From contig CM051463.1 in NCBI GenBank assembly GCA_028095005.1, positions 9,167,052-9,231,051 of the forward strand: DNA of 64,000 nucleotides, written 5' to 3'. The position numbers were made by a program, and so were the translations under genes. This document shows, in pieces, positions 1-10,318 of the stretch. The first letter of the stretch is position 1, and the number at the start of each line of letters is the position of its first letter. A model generated the notes under the pieces. It was not told the DNA's origin and made no database searches. It saw nothing but the letters and a program-made list of their open reading frames with translations. This DNA is from Rhynchospora pubera (lineage: Eukaryota > Streptophyta > Magnoliopsida > Poales > Cyperaceae).

Positions 1-1350
1 TCTGCTCTATGTCTCATCATTTGTTGTATGTTATTATGTAAACGTGAACTTTTTGGATTATGGTATTTTCTTTAAAAGACTTATCTCGTGCGACTCGATT
101 ATATAATTGTTATGTTGCTGTTTGTTGAATTATGTAATTGCTTTGTTGTTACTTGTTGTCTCTGCGACTTGTTGTTGCATAAGTAAGTCAAGATTTTGAC
201 GGTAAACATCATATAGTAGAACGAAAGGAGCGACGAAGTTAATGCGCGAGACAAGATTTGAACTCATTGTGAGACGTAAGCGAGGGTGCGTGTTTGACAA
301 AGTAAGAAAATCGACGATGTTAAGGCGCTGAATGTGAACAGGCTTGAACTCATTTAAAAGAAGTTAACGAATCACACGCAGGCAGTAATTTGAAAGGAGA
401 AAACGATGTAATTTAAAAGGAAAGAATGATGTATGAACAGGCTTGAACTCGTTATATTCCATAAAAGTGCATCATAAAAGTACATCATATCTTAGGTGAT
501 ACAGGCCTAACGAAACTAAGGGATGTTGACTTTCTTTCCTAGCTAAAGGGAGGGCGAGGAGTCATTGCACATAAGGGATGTTGTCTTTCTTTTGTCCTTA
601 TGACTCCCCTTTCACCGTGATGGAGGTCGACTAGAGAGCTACTCTCTTTTACCATCACGCTTGAAGACGACGCTGCGTTGGACTGGGCTCCTTTGGTTAT
701 GTAGAAAGTGTGCATCGCCGCGCCATTTATTGGCGTCGAAGTTGATACATCTTTTGACGAGTGCCTGCGGCGATCTTGCTCCTTCCTCTCCAAAGGGGAT
801 GACCCATGATATAAGCTTGCCCTCTCTCTCGCGCCGAGCATTCCCCATCTGTCGTTGATGGTTGGCGATCGACTATTCGAGGGCGACCTCTAATTTAGAT
901 ATGGTAAGGTCGCCTGCATTGGGGGCCAAGCTTGCAATAACGCCATGTCACCGTCGCCGTCTTCGTTTATGTGGGCTTGAAACGACTGAGTTTTGTTATT
1001 TTCATTTACTCTCAGCTCCGCCGCCCAAACCCACTCGACGGATGTCTTGCTTGCGCACACGGTCAAGCAAGGCTACCCGCCGATAGGGAAGGTTTAGTAT
1101 ACAACTGGAGGGATTTTACCTCAGCTGTTCTACTATACCTTCCCGAACTTATCAGCTGCTTTACTATACCTCCTGTTCTTTCCTCTCTCGCTCTCCTCTT
1201 TTTTTTTTTATTTTTGACCATTTTTACTCAAGCTCTTGTTTGTGTTTGCTTTGTTTTTGGTCTTAAGGAAGAAAGAAGATGTTTGAGATCTTGGGAAGAG
1301 GAAGGAGGAATGGGGGCTCTTGGGATGAAAGTCTTTGTGGGGTAACCCCC

Positions 1351-1361
1351 CTATTTATAGG
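1351..1361 (-). promoter_or_regulatory. TATA-box-like site in the retroelement 3' region
   Basis: The minus strand reads CCTATAAATAG, a strong TATA consensus, with a minisatellite about 300-550 bp upstream and a C-rich tract downstream. This resembles an LTR U3 promoter, but the surrounding sequence does not match the LTR at 8101-8759. Use as a promoter is inferred only. Confidence 0.3.
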
Positions 1362-1670
1362 TGTCCCGGCACCGACAATGGTGGGTCCCCTCTTGTCGTG
1401 TTGAAATAAATGCGAGACCTAACGTATTAAATGTTAGGTACGAATTATAGCCCGAGATAGTTGGGTTGTATCCTTAAATTTCGCCGTGTAAGTAGGGATA
1501 CGAATATTTGCTTCTTTGATGAAAAGACTTCGCTAAATTTGGAAAGGTTCGTATGCATGACCAATTACTCGAGTTCGTAGGATTAATGCTGGCCAAAGTT
1601 ACTGATGACGGATAACGTTGTGTTTAATATCTGTTTTGACGACGCGATTAACGTTTGTAATATGGAAGAT

Positions 1671-1908
1671 TGTGATGGCAGACTGCGCGTGGCTATGCGG
1701 CTAAGGTCTGTTGTGATGGCAGACTGCGCATGGCTATGCGGCTAAGGTCTGTTGTGATGGCAGACTGCGCATGGCTATGCGGCTAAGGTCTGTTGTGATG
1801 GCAGACTGCGCATGGCTATGCTGCTAAGGTCTGTTGTGATGGCAGACTGCGCCTGGCTATGCGGCTAAGGTCTGTTGTGATGGCAGACTGCGCATGGCTA
1901 TGTGGCTA
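1671..1908. repeat. 41-bp minisatellite, about 5.8 copies
   Basis: Unit starts recur at 1671, 1712, 1753, 1794, 1835 and 1876, each with TGTGATGGCAGACTGCGC followed by TGGCTATG. Copies differ at only a few bases (GCGT, GCAT or GCCT; GCGG, GCTG or GTGG), so the array is young. It lies 3' of the gag-pol frame; tandem repeats in such untranslated regions are known for Tat/Ogre elements. Confidence 0.95.
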
Positions 1909-2204
1909 ATATCTTTCCATAGTGTAAGTAATTCGTGAAAAATTTGTAACAATGAATTTCCAAAGTAAAGGAAATTTTGCAATCTGGAGGGAAAAAAAAA
2001 TTTTACTGAATCTAGCAAAGTACACTTTGATATGCAGGTTGGGTACAAAGTTTTCTTCATTTACTTAAAAAGAAGCTAGACATCATGCGAAAAAGGAAAA
2101 AGTACAAGTTTTAACTAATTTAAAGTTGCTTCACTTCGTCCCTGGAGGCTTATGCTACGGTATCGCTCCATCGAAGTTAATTGCTCAGGCGGGGGGATTG
2201 CTGA

Positions 2205-5200
2205 TCACTTGTAAAATTTACGCAGATGAACAGCATTCCAGGCATTGGGAAGGTCGCGTCCTGCTAAATCTTGCAACCTGTATGCGCGTCCTTCTGTGGA
2301 CCGAGTCATGATGAAAGGGCCATCCCAAGCGGGATCGAGCTTCCCGATGTGTTTCCCAGTTGCTTCCACAGTCCTCAATACCCAATCACCAGGTTGGAAG
2401 TGTTTTGGGGCGACCTTTTTGTCGAAGTTTTTGCGCATCTTCCGTTGATATTCGGCCATCCTTGCGCGTGCTTCCTCTCGTAGCTCATAAATCGCTTCCA
2501 GTTCCATTAACTTTTTCTCATTGTTTTTGGTCCATTCATAAGCGATGGTGCGCAATGTGGGCTGCACGATTTCCATAGGGGTGACCGCCTCCATTCCATA
2601 TACCATGGCGAAGGGGGATCGCCCAGTTGCAGTTCTTGGGGTAGTGTTGTAGGACCATAGGATCTCATCAAGGAAGTTGGGCCATGCTCCCTTGCTGCCC
2701 TCAACCTTCTTCTTAAGTCCTTCCAATATGGTGCGATTGGAAACTTCAGCTAATCCATTGGTTTGAGGGTGACTGACTGAAAAGAAGAGAGAGAGTATTC
2801 CGAACCCTTCACACATGTCTTGAAATGGTGCGCCTGTGAACTGTCGACCATTGTCAGATATGATGGTATGAGGTATGCCATAACGATAGACGATGTTGTG
2901 CTTGACAAAGTCAGCTATCCGTGGAGAGGTTATCAGGGCAAGTGGTTTTGCTTCTATCCACTTGGTGAAGTACTCGACCGCCACGACCAAGAAGCGCAGG
3001 TTTGCTCTTGCTGTTGGGAAGGGGCCTAATATGTCTATTCCCCATACATCGAAAGGCCAAGGACTTGCAATGGTGTTCAAAGAGGCAGGAGGCCTACGTG
3101 AGACGCGAGAATGGTATTGGCACCGCTCACACCGTCGCACGATGTCGATCATATCTTTCCTCATGGTTGGCCAGAAATAGCCTTCCCTTTCGATGCGCTT
3201 GTCAACAGTGTAAGGGCTTTGATGGCTACCACAGATGCCACTATGTACTTCATCAATCAGTTTCCTGCCTTGCGATTCACTGATGCAAGCGAGCCAAGGC
3301 TTACGATATCCCTTCTTCAATAACTCCCCCTCCAAAATGGTAAACTCGGGTGCCCATCTCTTAATTCTTCGCGCAGCGAGTTTGTCCGTTGGTAACTGTC
3401 CTGTGGTTAGATAATCCCAGATGGGAGTATACCATTCGAGCTGGGCACTGATCGGCAAGACTTTGGGTTCCGTTGTTGCAATGCAAGCTTCAGGGATCTC
3501 CATGATGGTAATAGGTGTCTCACTGCTCATGTCTGATCCCTTTGCTAGCTTGGATAAAGCGTCCGCTATTTCATTCATTCCCCTCGGGACATGTTCGATG
3601 ATGGCTTCTTCAAAAGTTGCTAAGACCTCTTTGGCCTTCTCTAAGTATTTCGCCAAGGTCGGGTCGTGTACCTCGTATTGCCCATTGATCTGGTGTACCA
3701 CGAGCTGGGAATCCATGTATACCCTGACTTTTGTCGCACCAACTGCTTCTACCAGTCGCAGTCCTGCAATCAACGCTTCATACTCAACCATGTTGTTAGT
3801 GACAGGGAAGGTTATGTGAATGGCGTAGTAAAAGACTTCTCCTTTGGGTCCTTTGATCTGTACTCCTAGGCCCGACCCCCGTTCAGAGGCGGCGCCATCG
3901 ACATGAACATGCCACAAAGCTTCCTGATCCCTTTTTTCTATCCTTCCTGTGCTTTCAACCACAAAGTCTGCCAACACTTGTCCCTTGTATGCTGCTTTAG
4001 GTAAAAAGGAAATGTCAAATTCTGATAACTCCACTGCCCATTTTAAGAGCCGTCCCGATACATCAAGATTACCCAAAGCCTTTTTCAGAGGAAGATCGCT
4101 GATCACTTTGATGGGATGTGCCTGAAAATACGGGCGCAGTTTTCTGGCTGCGATAAGTACGGCGAAGGCGCCTTTCTCAACTGTTGAATACCTTTCTTCT
4201 GCATCACGCAGTATCTTGGACACGAAGTATACAGGTTTTTGCACTCCGTCTTCCTCTCGAATCAACGCCGCACTTACTGCGACTGCGGAAGCGCTAACAT
4301 ACAGGTACAAAGTTTCTCCCTTGGTTGGCCTGCTGATGATCGGTGGATTGGATAGGTAAGTCTTGATCTGTTCGAATGCCTCCTGACACTGCGAGGTCCA
4401 TTCGAACTTTTTGGTCTTCTTGGTGGTCTGGAAGAAAGGTTTGCAGACCTCTCCCGAACGCGCTATGTATCTATTCAGCGCAGCTATTCGCCCTGTAAGT
4501 TCTTGCACTTCTTTTACAGTTTTGGGAGCTTCCATGTCGATGATGGCTCGGCATTTGCTAGGGTGCACCTCAATGCCTCTTTCAGACACAATGTAACCTA
4601 AAAATTTCCCACTAGACAAGCAAAAGAAACTCTTCTTTGGATTGAGGCGCATGCCGACGTCTCTCATTTTTTGGAATATCATGTTGAGGTGTTGTACATG
4701 CTCTTTGCCAGTACAACTCTTAACGACCATGTCGTCGATGTATGCCTCGATGATCCCTCCCAACTCATTTTTAAAAACCTTGTTCACCATTTGTTGATAT
4801 TCAGCTCCTGCATTCTTGAGAACGAAGGGCATAACTCTATAGCAAAATAACCCTTGCTCGGTTACGAAACTTGTTTTTTCTTCATCATCAGGGTGCATTT
4901 GTATCTGATTGTACCCGGAATAAGCATCCATAAAGCTGAGGTATTTAAAGCCCGCAGTAGAGTCTATCATGGCATCGATGCTTGGTAATGGAAAGGGCTT
5001 TTTGGGACATGCCTTATTTAAATCAGTATAATCGATACACATGCGCCATTTTCCGTTGGATTTGCGCACCAAGACAGGATTTGCTAACCAACGGGGGTAC
5101 TCCACTTCCCTTATGGCTCCTGCCTTAAGTAATCGATCAACCTCGTCCTGTACCGCCTTCCTCCTTTCCAGGCCTAACTTGCGCTTCCTTTGCTGAACTG

Positions 5201-7802
5201 GACGCGCTTCTTCATATGTATCAATGCGGTGCTCTGCGATGGCTCTGCTGATGCCTGGCATCATGTCGTCCTCGTTGGCAAAGATGTCTTTGTTGGCAAT
5301 CAAGCATTCTCTTACCATGTTTCGGTCTATCGCAGGTAACAAGGTGCCAAGTTGGGTTACTTGTCCATCTCGTAACATGACTGGTTCTGTATCTTCCATG
5401 GCTTCTGTTAACAGGGTTTTTGGTGGTTCTTTGTTAAGTGCGCCTAGACTGTCTACAAATTCTTGGCTTTTCCTAGAGCGCTCGATGTGAGCAATTTGGG
5501 GTGCCATGGTGATTCGGTAACATTCCTTGGCCACCTGTTGTTCTCCTCTCACTATACCCACCCCTTGTGGGGTTGGGAATTTAATCATCAAGTGCGGAGT
5601 GGATGCAACTGCTCCAATGCTGTTAAGGGAAGTGCGTCCCAAAATGGCATTATAGGCAGATGGAGCGTCCACCACGATGAAGCGGACGCTAGAGATCACC
5701 GTTTGGGGTGCGTCTCCGAACAAGACATCTAGGTCGATGGTCCCCAAAGGTTTCAACTTGTCACCGGTGAAACCAACAAGTGATGTCGTCATCGGTTGCA
5801 AAGGATACTTCCCGAGGCCCATTCTTTTGAGAGCATCAAAGTACATCACATCGGCAGAACTGCCTGTATCAACGAGAATTCGCTTTACCCGAATACCATT
5901 AATTCGGAGCATTAAGATGATGGCATCGTCGTGTGGCAACTGGATACCATCATAATCATGTGGACCAAACGAAATGACCTGGGTAGATTCTAGTCTATGC
6001 TCGATTTGGAAGATGTGAAAAGGTGGCTGCCTCCGGAGGTTACTAGTTGCTTTACCCTCAATGAACATCACTGGTGGAGGGGACGTGCGTTGCTGTCTGT
6101 CAGATGTGATTGCCTGGGGTCGCGGGTTACTGGGATGCTCAATGCGACGATCGTCTGTGTGGGTCTCGACTTCGTGAAGATGTTGCATTTTCCGTTTACC
6201 CCTATCGTCTTTTGCCAGGAAATGTTCAAGAATGTTTGTCTGGCGCACTAGCCTTTCAATTTCGTCTTTGAGCTTGAGGCAATCCTTGGTGCGATGTCCG
6301 CTACTGCCATGATATTCACAGTAACTATTTCTGTCGAAAACTTCGGTTCTGGTAATGGGTGGTGCCCTTCTCATCTCTTTGTTATGCTTGATTTTATCAT
6401 ACACACGATCCTGAGGCTCGGTTGTGACGTGGTACATTTTATAGTACGGTGCATTGTCCTCTGCGGAGTTAGCACGACGACCACGGTTTCGTCTAGAGGG
6501 CTTGGTCTCTCGACGCCGAGGTCGTGGAGACCGACTGCGCTGACGATCTCGGGGTGGGCTTGGGCGCTGTGGCTGTCTGGGGGACGTACTTTGTCTGTTG
6601 CTTGGCATAGCAAAGGTGTTGCGATGATAGCCTTGGATGGCCGCGATGTGCTCTTCTGCGCGAATAAGGTGTTCAGCTCGTTCCCTAAATGCAGCGAAAT
6701 CAGAGAACTTCTCCGTCATGGCTGCCCACTGAACAGGTCCTTCCAGCAACCCGCGCTGCACAGCTAGCAATGCCATGTCTTCCCGATAATCTCCGCACTT
6801 GTTGGCTTCGATGGAGAATCGATCGAGATAATCTCGAGTGTGCTCAGAGGGGCGCTGTCGAACACTCATGAGGTCCATGCATGTTTTGGGGGGTGCTCGA
6901 ACGCTGGCAAACCTTTTAAGAAACTTATTGGTAAGGTCTCTGTAACTGGACACCGAGCCAGGAGGAAGTTGCGCATACCACTCCCAAGCAACTCCCTCTA
7001 ATCGTGTAGGGAAAACGAGACACATGGTTCGTTCAGATGCTCCAGTGATGAGCATAGACTCCCGGAAGGTGTTAACAAAGGCTCGAGCATCATGAGCTGG
7101 ATAAGCAGGGTACTTATCAAGGCTGGCAAAATCCTTGAGACGAAGGGCCTTTCCTTTGTATAAGTGTCGAGCCAAGGCTCCACGAGGAGGCGAAGGGCTA
7201 CCATGTCGCTTCCAGGGGATTTTACGCAAACGGTGAGTGCGCGGTCTGGATCTCCCGTCGCTAGTGTCACTTGTTTGAGAAAAACTTGGAGACGAGGATC
7301 TAGTTGAAGTGCTGTAACGACCGCGACGTCTCCTTAAAGGCGACTTGCGGGAAGATAGTTCGCTCGAACTATGAGTATCGTATTCCGAAGATGGTGATCG
7401 TCTTCTGGATCGTCGTGAACGGGATTTGGAGCGACCTTTGGTGTGAAAACGAGAATGGTTAGGGATGTTAGTATATTGGGAGCGCCTGTGAGACGGCTGC
7501 GGTCTGTAGTCGTCACTGTGTAAAGCTAGTTCCTCTCTCTCTGACTGTCGGGTGTATGTTTGATTGGATGGTTGGGTTGGTACACCTGACTGATTGGCAG
7601 GGAATATTGGATGTTGGTAGGGGTATTGCTGAGGGGGAGGTGGGATGATAACTGGGGGTTGGTACGGTGGATCGCGGGGAGCCTGAAACTGCTGAGAAAA
7701 GGGTGGTTGTGGTTGATGGTTGTGGCTGCTGTGAGCGGAAGAAGGTGTAAGGGAAGGCATTGTAGAAGGAAGGACGTGTGGTGGTGGTTGATAATTACGC
7801 AT
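2205..7802 (-). CDS. Ty3/Gypsy (Tat lineage) gag-pol polyprotein
   Basis: Uninterrupted 1865-residue polyprotein of an LTR retrotransposon, which copies itself through reverse transcription and integration. In order: a Pro- and Arg/Ser-rich N-terminus (1-210); Gag (about 235-390); a variant zinc knuckle CX2HX4HX4C (495-508); aspartic protease DTGSS (645-649); reverse transcriptase with D959 and YIDD (1021-1024); a Gypsy RNase H (about 1160-1270) whose first catalytic Asp is replaced (VSASAVAV); a second, plant/archaeal-type RNase H with D1302, E1340, D1364 and D1414; then integrase with the HHCC finger H1520/H1527/C1558/C1561 and D1590, D1650, E1686 (D,D35E). The second RNase H marks the Tat clade. 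No chromodomain was seen. The start is the first ATG after an in-frame stop near 7861. One oddity: the conserved RT PFGLKN motif reads PFVLKN (V994). An intact frame suggests a fairly recent insertion. Confidence 0.96.
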   Translation of the reverse strand: MRNYQPPPHVLPSTMPSLTPSSAHSSHNHQPQPPFSQQFQAPRDPPYQPPVIIPPPPQQYPYQHPIFPANQSGVPTQPSNQTYTRQSEREELALHSDDYRPQPSHRRSQYTNIPNHSRFHTKGRSKSRSRRSRRRSPSSEYDTHSSSELSSRKSPLRRRRGRYSTSTRSSSPSFSQTSDTSDGRSRPRTHRLRKIPWKRHGSPSPPRGALARHLYKGKALRLKDFASLDKYPAYPAHDARAFVNTFRESMLITGASERTMCLVFPTRLEGVAWEWYAQLPPGSVSSYRDLTNKFLKRFASVRAPPKTCMDLMSVRQRPSEHTRDYLDRFSIEANKCGDYREDMALLAVQRGLLEGPVQWAAMTEKFSDFAAFRERAEHLIRAEEHIAAIQGYHRNTFAMPSNRQSTSPRQPQRPSPPRDRQRSRSPRPRRRETKPSRRNRGRRANSAEDNAPYYKMYHVTTEPQDRVYDKIKHNKEMRRAPPITRTEVFDRNSYCEYHGSSGHRTKDCLKLKDEIERLVRQTNILEHFLAKDDRGKRKMQHLHEVETHTDDRRIEHPSNPRPQAITSDRQQRTSPPPVMFIEGKATSNLRRQPPFHIFQIEHRLESTQVISFGPHDYDGIQLPHDDAIILMLRINGIRVKRILVDTGSSADVMYFDALKRMGLGKYPLQPMTTSLVGFTGDKLKPLGTIDLDVLFGDAPQTVISSVRFIVVDAPSAYNAILGRTSLNSIGAVASTPHLMIKFPTPQGVGIVRGEQQVAKECYRITMAPQIAHIERSRKSQEFVDSLGALNKEPPKTLLTEAMEDTEPVMLRDGQVTQLGTLLPAIDRNMVRECLIANKDIFANEDDMMPGISRAIAEHRIDTYEEARPVQQRKRKLGLERRKAVQDEVDRLLKAGAIREVEYPRWLANPVLVRKSNGKWRMCIDYTDLNKACPKKPFPLPSIDAMIDSTAGFKYLSFMDAYSGYNQIQMHPDDEEKTSFVTEQGLFCYRVMPFVLKNAGAEYQQMVNKVFKNELGGIIEAYIDDMVVKSCTGKEHVQHLNMIFQKMRDVGMRLNPKKSFFCLSSGKFLGYIVSERGIEVHPSKCRAIIDMEAPKTVKEVQELTGRIAALNRYIARSGEVCKPFFQTTKKTKKFEWTSQCQEAFEQIKTYLSNPPIISRPTKGETLYLYVSASAVAVSAALIREEDGVQKPVYFVSKILRDAEERYSTVEKGAFAVLIAARKLRPYFQAHPIKVISDLPLKKALGNLDVSGRLLKWAVELSEFDISFLPKAAYKGQVLADFVVESTGRIEKRDQEALWHVHVDGAASERGSGLGVQIKGPKGEVFYYAIHITFPVTNNMVEYEALIAGLRLVEAVGATKVRVYMDSQLVVHQINGQYEVHDPTLAKYLEKAKEVLATFEEAIIEHVPRGMNEIADALSKLAKGSDMSSETPITIMEIPEACIATTEPKVLPISAQLEWYTPIWDYLTTGQLPTDKLAARRIKRWAPEFTILEGELLKKGYRKPWLACISESQGRKLIDEVHSGICGSHQSPYTVDKRIEREGYFWPTMRKDMIDIVRRCERCQYHSRVSRRPPASLNTIASPWPFDVWGIDILGPFPTARANLRFLVVAVEYFTKWIEAKPLALITSPRIADFVKHNIVYRYGIPHTIISDNGRQFTGAPFQDMCEGFGILSLFFSVSHPQTNGLAEVSNRTILEGLKKKVEGSKGAWPNFLDEILWSYNTTPRTATGRSPFAMVYGMEAVTPMEIVQPTLRTIAYEWTKNNEKKLMELEAIYELREEARARMAEYQRKMRKNFDKKVAPKHFQPGDWVLRTVEATGKHIGKLDPAWDGPFIMTRSTEGRAYRLQDLAGRDLPNAWNAVHLRKFYK

Positions 7803-8084
7803 GTCTTGTGGAGTAATGTTAGAGATGGTAGGGGGGTTGTGTCTTGGGGCTAAGGAAATGCTAACGGATTGATCGGAAGTTTGCTCCGTTCCTGGAGGTG
7901 GAGGCTGTGGGGTCGTTGCTGGAGTATTGAAGGTTGCGGTGCTAGTTGCCTGGTTTTTGTGGATGGTGTACTAAAGTCTAACTTTTTGGGATGAATATTC
8001 CTACTCCCTTTCATGCGAATTGGAGCTCAAACAATAAGAAAAAAGTCGTATTTCTCGATTGTTAGGATGAGCTCTTTTGTAATT
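7803..8084 (-). other. Retrotransposon leader between primer binding site and gag
   Basis: About 280 bp of non-coding leader. The gag frame closes upstream at a stop codon near 7861 with no earlier ATG. In this element class the leader would hold the packaging signal, which cannot be located by eye. Confidence 0.6.
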
Positions 8085-8098
8085 TACGGTGGGCGCCA
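8085..8098 (-). other. Primer binding site of the retrotransposon
   Basis: The minus strand reads TGGCGCCCACCGTA two bases after the LTR end (GTTATCA). TGGCGCC is the usual start of sequences complementary to a tRNA 3' end (GGCGCCA) in plant Gypsy elements. The tRNA species is not assigned here. Confidence 0.85.
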
Positions 8099-8100
8099 GT

Positions 8101-8759
8101 TGATAACCTACAATCTAGCTCATAGATCTCAACAAGGAGTTTAGATAAAGAAGAATAGGAAATAGGAAATTTATCTTTCTTTTAATCAGCTTAGTATATG
8201 ATGTTTCTTAGTTTACAGAATGTCTAACCCCCTTTCCCTATGGAGAGGGGTTCCTATTTATAGTCATCTGGTGGTCCCCCATCGCATCGGATCTTTTGTG
8301 GCCTTCTCGTGTTCTCATCTTCCTTATTCAACTGCGACATGAAGGTCGCTGTAACCTCCCTCAACCCCGACATGTTCCTTTCTCGCCTATGACCAGCGTC
8401 CATTCGGGCGAGGTTGAGTGTGGGGTTGAGGTTGAGTGCGAGGTTGAGTCGAGGCTCTTTCAACAACTATCGCCCAGGGGCCGCATAACATCTCGTGATT
8501 GTTACAGAAGGGACATCTGTGCTCAGAAACCGTTTTCTCCTGGGGACCCACCGGTGAGAGCTCCCTTTAACGGTTCCTGACCCCACTCTGAGCGCAACGG
8601 CCTCGGGCCCACTCTCATCATAACGGCTCGTGGGCTCCTCTCTCTAAAAAGGCTTTATACAAGGCTTTTCTTAATTACTAAGTCCGTATCCGAATCTGAC
8701 CATATCAAAATTAATTATAAAATCAGATTATTAGGGGACCTAGCCTTCGTCAGTCCTCA
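8101..8759 (-). mobile_element. 5' LTR of the Tat-lineage retrotransposon
   Basis: The inner end is fixed by the adjacent primer binding site. Read on the plus strand, the LTR begins TGATAACC and a plausible outer end is TCCTCA at 8759, giving TG...CA termini and about 659 bp. It contains a TATA box at 8252 and short GGTTGAG repeats at about 8410-8450. The outer end is uncertain: no second LTR is available for comparison, and the last 35 bp resemble the terminus of the neighbouring hAT element, so the true boundary could be further left. Confidence 0.75.
8252..8263 (-). promoter_or_regulatory. LTR TATA box
   Basis: The minus strand reads CTATAAATAGG inside the 5' LTR, about 150 bp before its inner end, as expected for the U3/R boundary of a Pol II-transcribed LTR. 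Transcription would run towards gag-pol. Confidence 0.65.
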
Positions 8760-9093
8760 CTGATGCTAATGTTGCTTTCTTCTTTTGAGATATGATAAAA
8801 TCAATCGCGATGATGGGTGAGCTCGTCAGTCGCAACTATATCTAAATTTTTAAGTTTGTACCAATCAATCCGAACAGAAATTGTCAGATCATCCGAAATA
8901 GTGTCATCCACCACATTTGTTTTCCTTTCCTCCCTCCTCTCCTTCTTCCTCTCATGTTTCAGATCCAGCGTAAGATTCCTTCCCTTCACTTTCCTCCTTC
9001 CATCCCAAACGACCCTAATTGCAGATCCTCTATCGTGATCAATCAGTATTGTCAGTGAAACTCCTCCTCAACCTTCTCGCACGAATCTCAACG
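8760..9093. other. Unassigned spacer, pyrimidine-rich
   Basis: No gene recognised. The right part is rich in CT runs, and the same character continues beyond the hAT insertion at 10319. The hAT element therefore landed in one CT-rich tract, perhaps an old leader or repeat. Confidence 0.5.
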
Positions 9094-9101
9094 TGTGGCT
9101 C

Positions 9102-10310
9102 CAGTGGCGAAGCCATGATTGAGCAATGGTGGGGGCCAAATTTTAACTAAATGAAATGGTCAAATTGAGAACAAAAAAATGGCAAGCTTAAGTATTAGTT
9201 ACCTTAAAGGCTGAAACGATACCAGCAACAACCATTAATCAAGCATCATTGAGCACCAGTGCACAACATTATTTCCTCTTTTCATCTTCAAACTGAAAAA
9301 AATATACAAAAATTAAAAGAAAACTAGTATAATCTAATACTGTTTGTTATTATTTAAAAATGAAAGTGAATTATGTAACAGATCCAGTTCTTGGCAGCTA
9401 TGATGGTTCAATTGTTGGTACTTGAGAATTCAGTAGCTGAACTTGCACGTATGAAGCGCTTCAGGAGTTGTAGCAGATTGCGAACTTGAAGAATCATTCT
9501 CAACTTTTTTGAAAAAGCTTTCAATAGTTTTTCTTTTCATGGTTGATGTCTAAAAAAAAATACAAGCATTAGAATTGACGTCAGATCATAGGTAATTTTA
9601 ATTGTACATGGTAACAACAAATAGGTTAAAACCCAATTGCATATTAATTAGCATTTTGCATTTTTGTGCATCTCAACTTCATTTCGTCAATGTCAGAATT
9701 TGCAATTCAAATTCAATGATATGATAAAAATTTAATTAACAAAGCCATAGCCATATAGTTATAGATTAATGATTAAAGCCTCTAAAGTTTAATTAATTTA
9801 ACTAATTGGGTTTCATACTCCAAGTCGTTAATAGAAGTCAATAATTACTAAAACAATAACTACATAACAATGAAATAAACTAAATAGAAAATATAAGCTG
9901 CAAATGAGAATTGAGAAAGATCAATAGATAAGATCTATCACCGAAATTTGAGAAGAATCATAAGAGAACTGCGATTAGCTGGTCAGAGCATGGTACTAAG
10001 AAGAAAGATCCAATTTTTATAATGGCTGCGTGGAGAGCAAGAGCGATGGAGGCATGATGGAGCGGCGTCGCACAGTCGGCACAGAAGCTATTTTCTTTTG
10101 GTTTCGATTTGGGAAAGTAAATAGCACGTAAGGGGGAACGTGGGAGTGGGGAGGCGAAAGGTTTGATCATGGGCATCATATCTTGGGCCTAGAGGAGGCT
10201 AGTCAACATAATCATATTAATATATCTCAATAAACTAATATATGGTGTGAAAATTTCTAATTATTAGGGGGGGCCTGGCCCTCGCCAGTCCCCCTCTGTA
10301 TTCGCCACTG
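9102..10310. mobile_element. Non-autonomous hAT transposon with 8-bp target duplication
   Basis: Terminal inverted repeats CAGTGGCGAA and TTCGCCACTG bound the element. The flanks carry a perfect 8-bp direct repeat TGTGGCTC (9094-9101 and 10311-10318), the size diagnostic of hAT elements. At 1209 bp it is too short for a full transposase but keeps a relic of its start (9430-9540). GGGGGCC-type subterminal tracts occur at both ends. It would need a transposase from elsewhere to move. Confidence 0.93.
9430..9540 (-). pseudogene. Relic of hAT transposase N-terminus
   Basis: The minus strand encodes MKRKTIESFFKK followed by a Ser-rich stretch, 36 residues in all before a TGA stop. This opening is typical of plant hAT transposases of the TTF-type zinc-finger / zinc-finger MYM-type 1-like family (MKRKTI-SFF). 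The zinc finger, DUF4371-like core and dimerisation domain are all absent, so the element is a deletion derivative. The identification rests on a short motif but agrees with the surrounding hAT structure. Confidence 0.65.
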
Positions 10311-10318
10311 TGTGGCTC

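Larger units (their letters stand above)
1..2204 (-). other. Non-coding DNA downstream of the retrotransposon pol gene
   Basis: No credible gene on either strand; the open frames are short and unlike known proteins. It lies 3' of the minus-strand pol frame, where Tat-lineage elements often carry a long non-coding stretch before the 3' LTR. I looked for a second copy of the LTR seen at 8101-8759 and found none, so the 3' LTR is probably left of the window. The stretch holds a 41-bp minisatellite, a TATA-like site at 1351, imperfect direct repeats containing CTTGAACTC near 340 and 435, and a repeated GGGATGTTG motif at about 520 and 572. It could instead be the U3 region of a second, unrelated LTR element. 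Confidence 0.5.

Noticed and set aside
539..1345. Frames of 60-124 codons on both strands left of the retroelement gene
   Set aside because: No known motif; GC-rich local composition explains the lack of stops, and they lie in retroelement non-coding DNA.
2245..7516. Many short frames overlapping gag-pol in other frames
   Set aside because: They are shadows of the long polyprotein frame.
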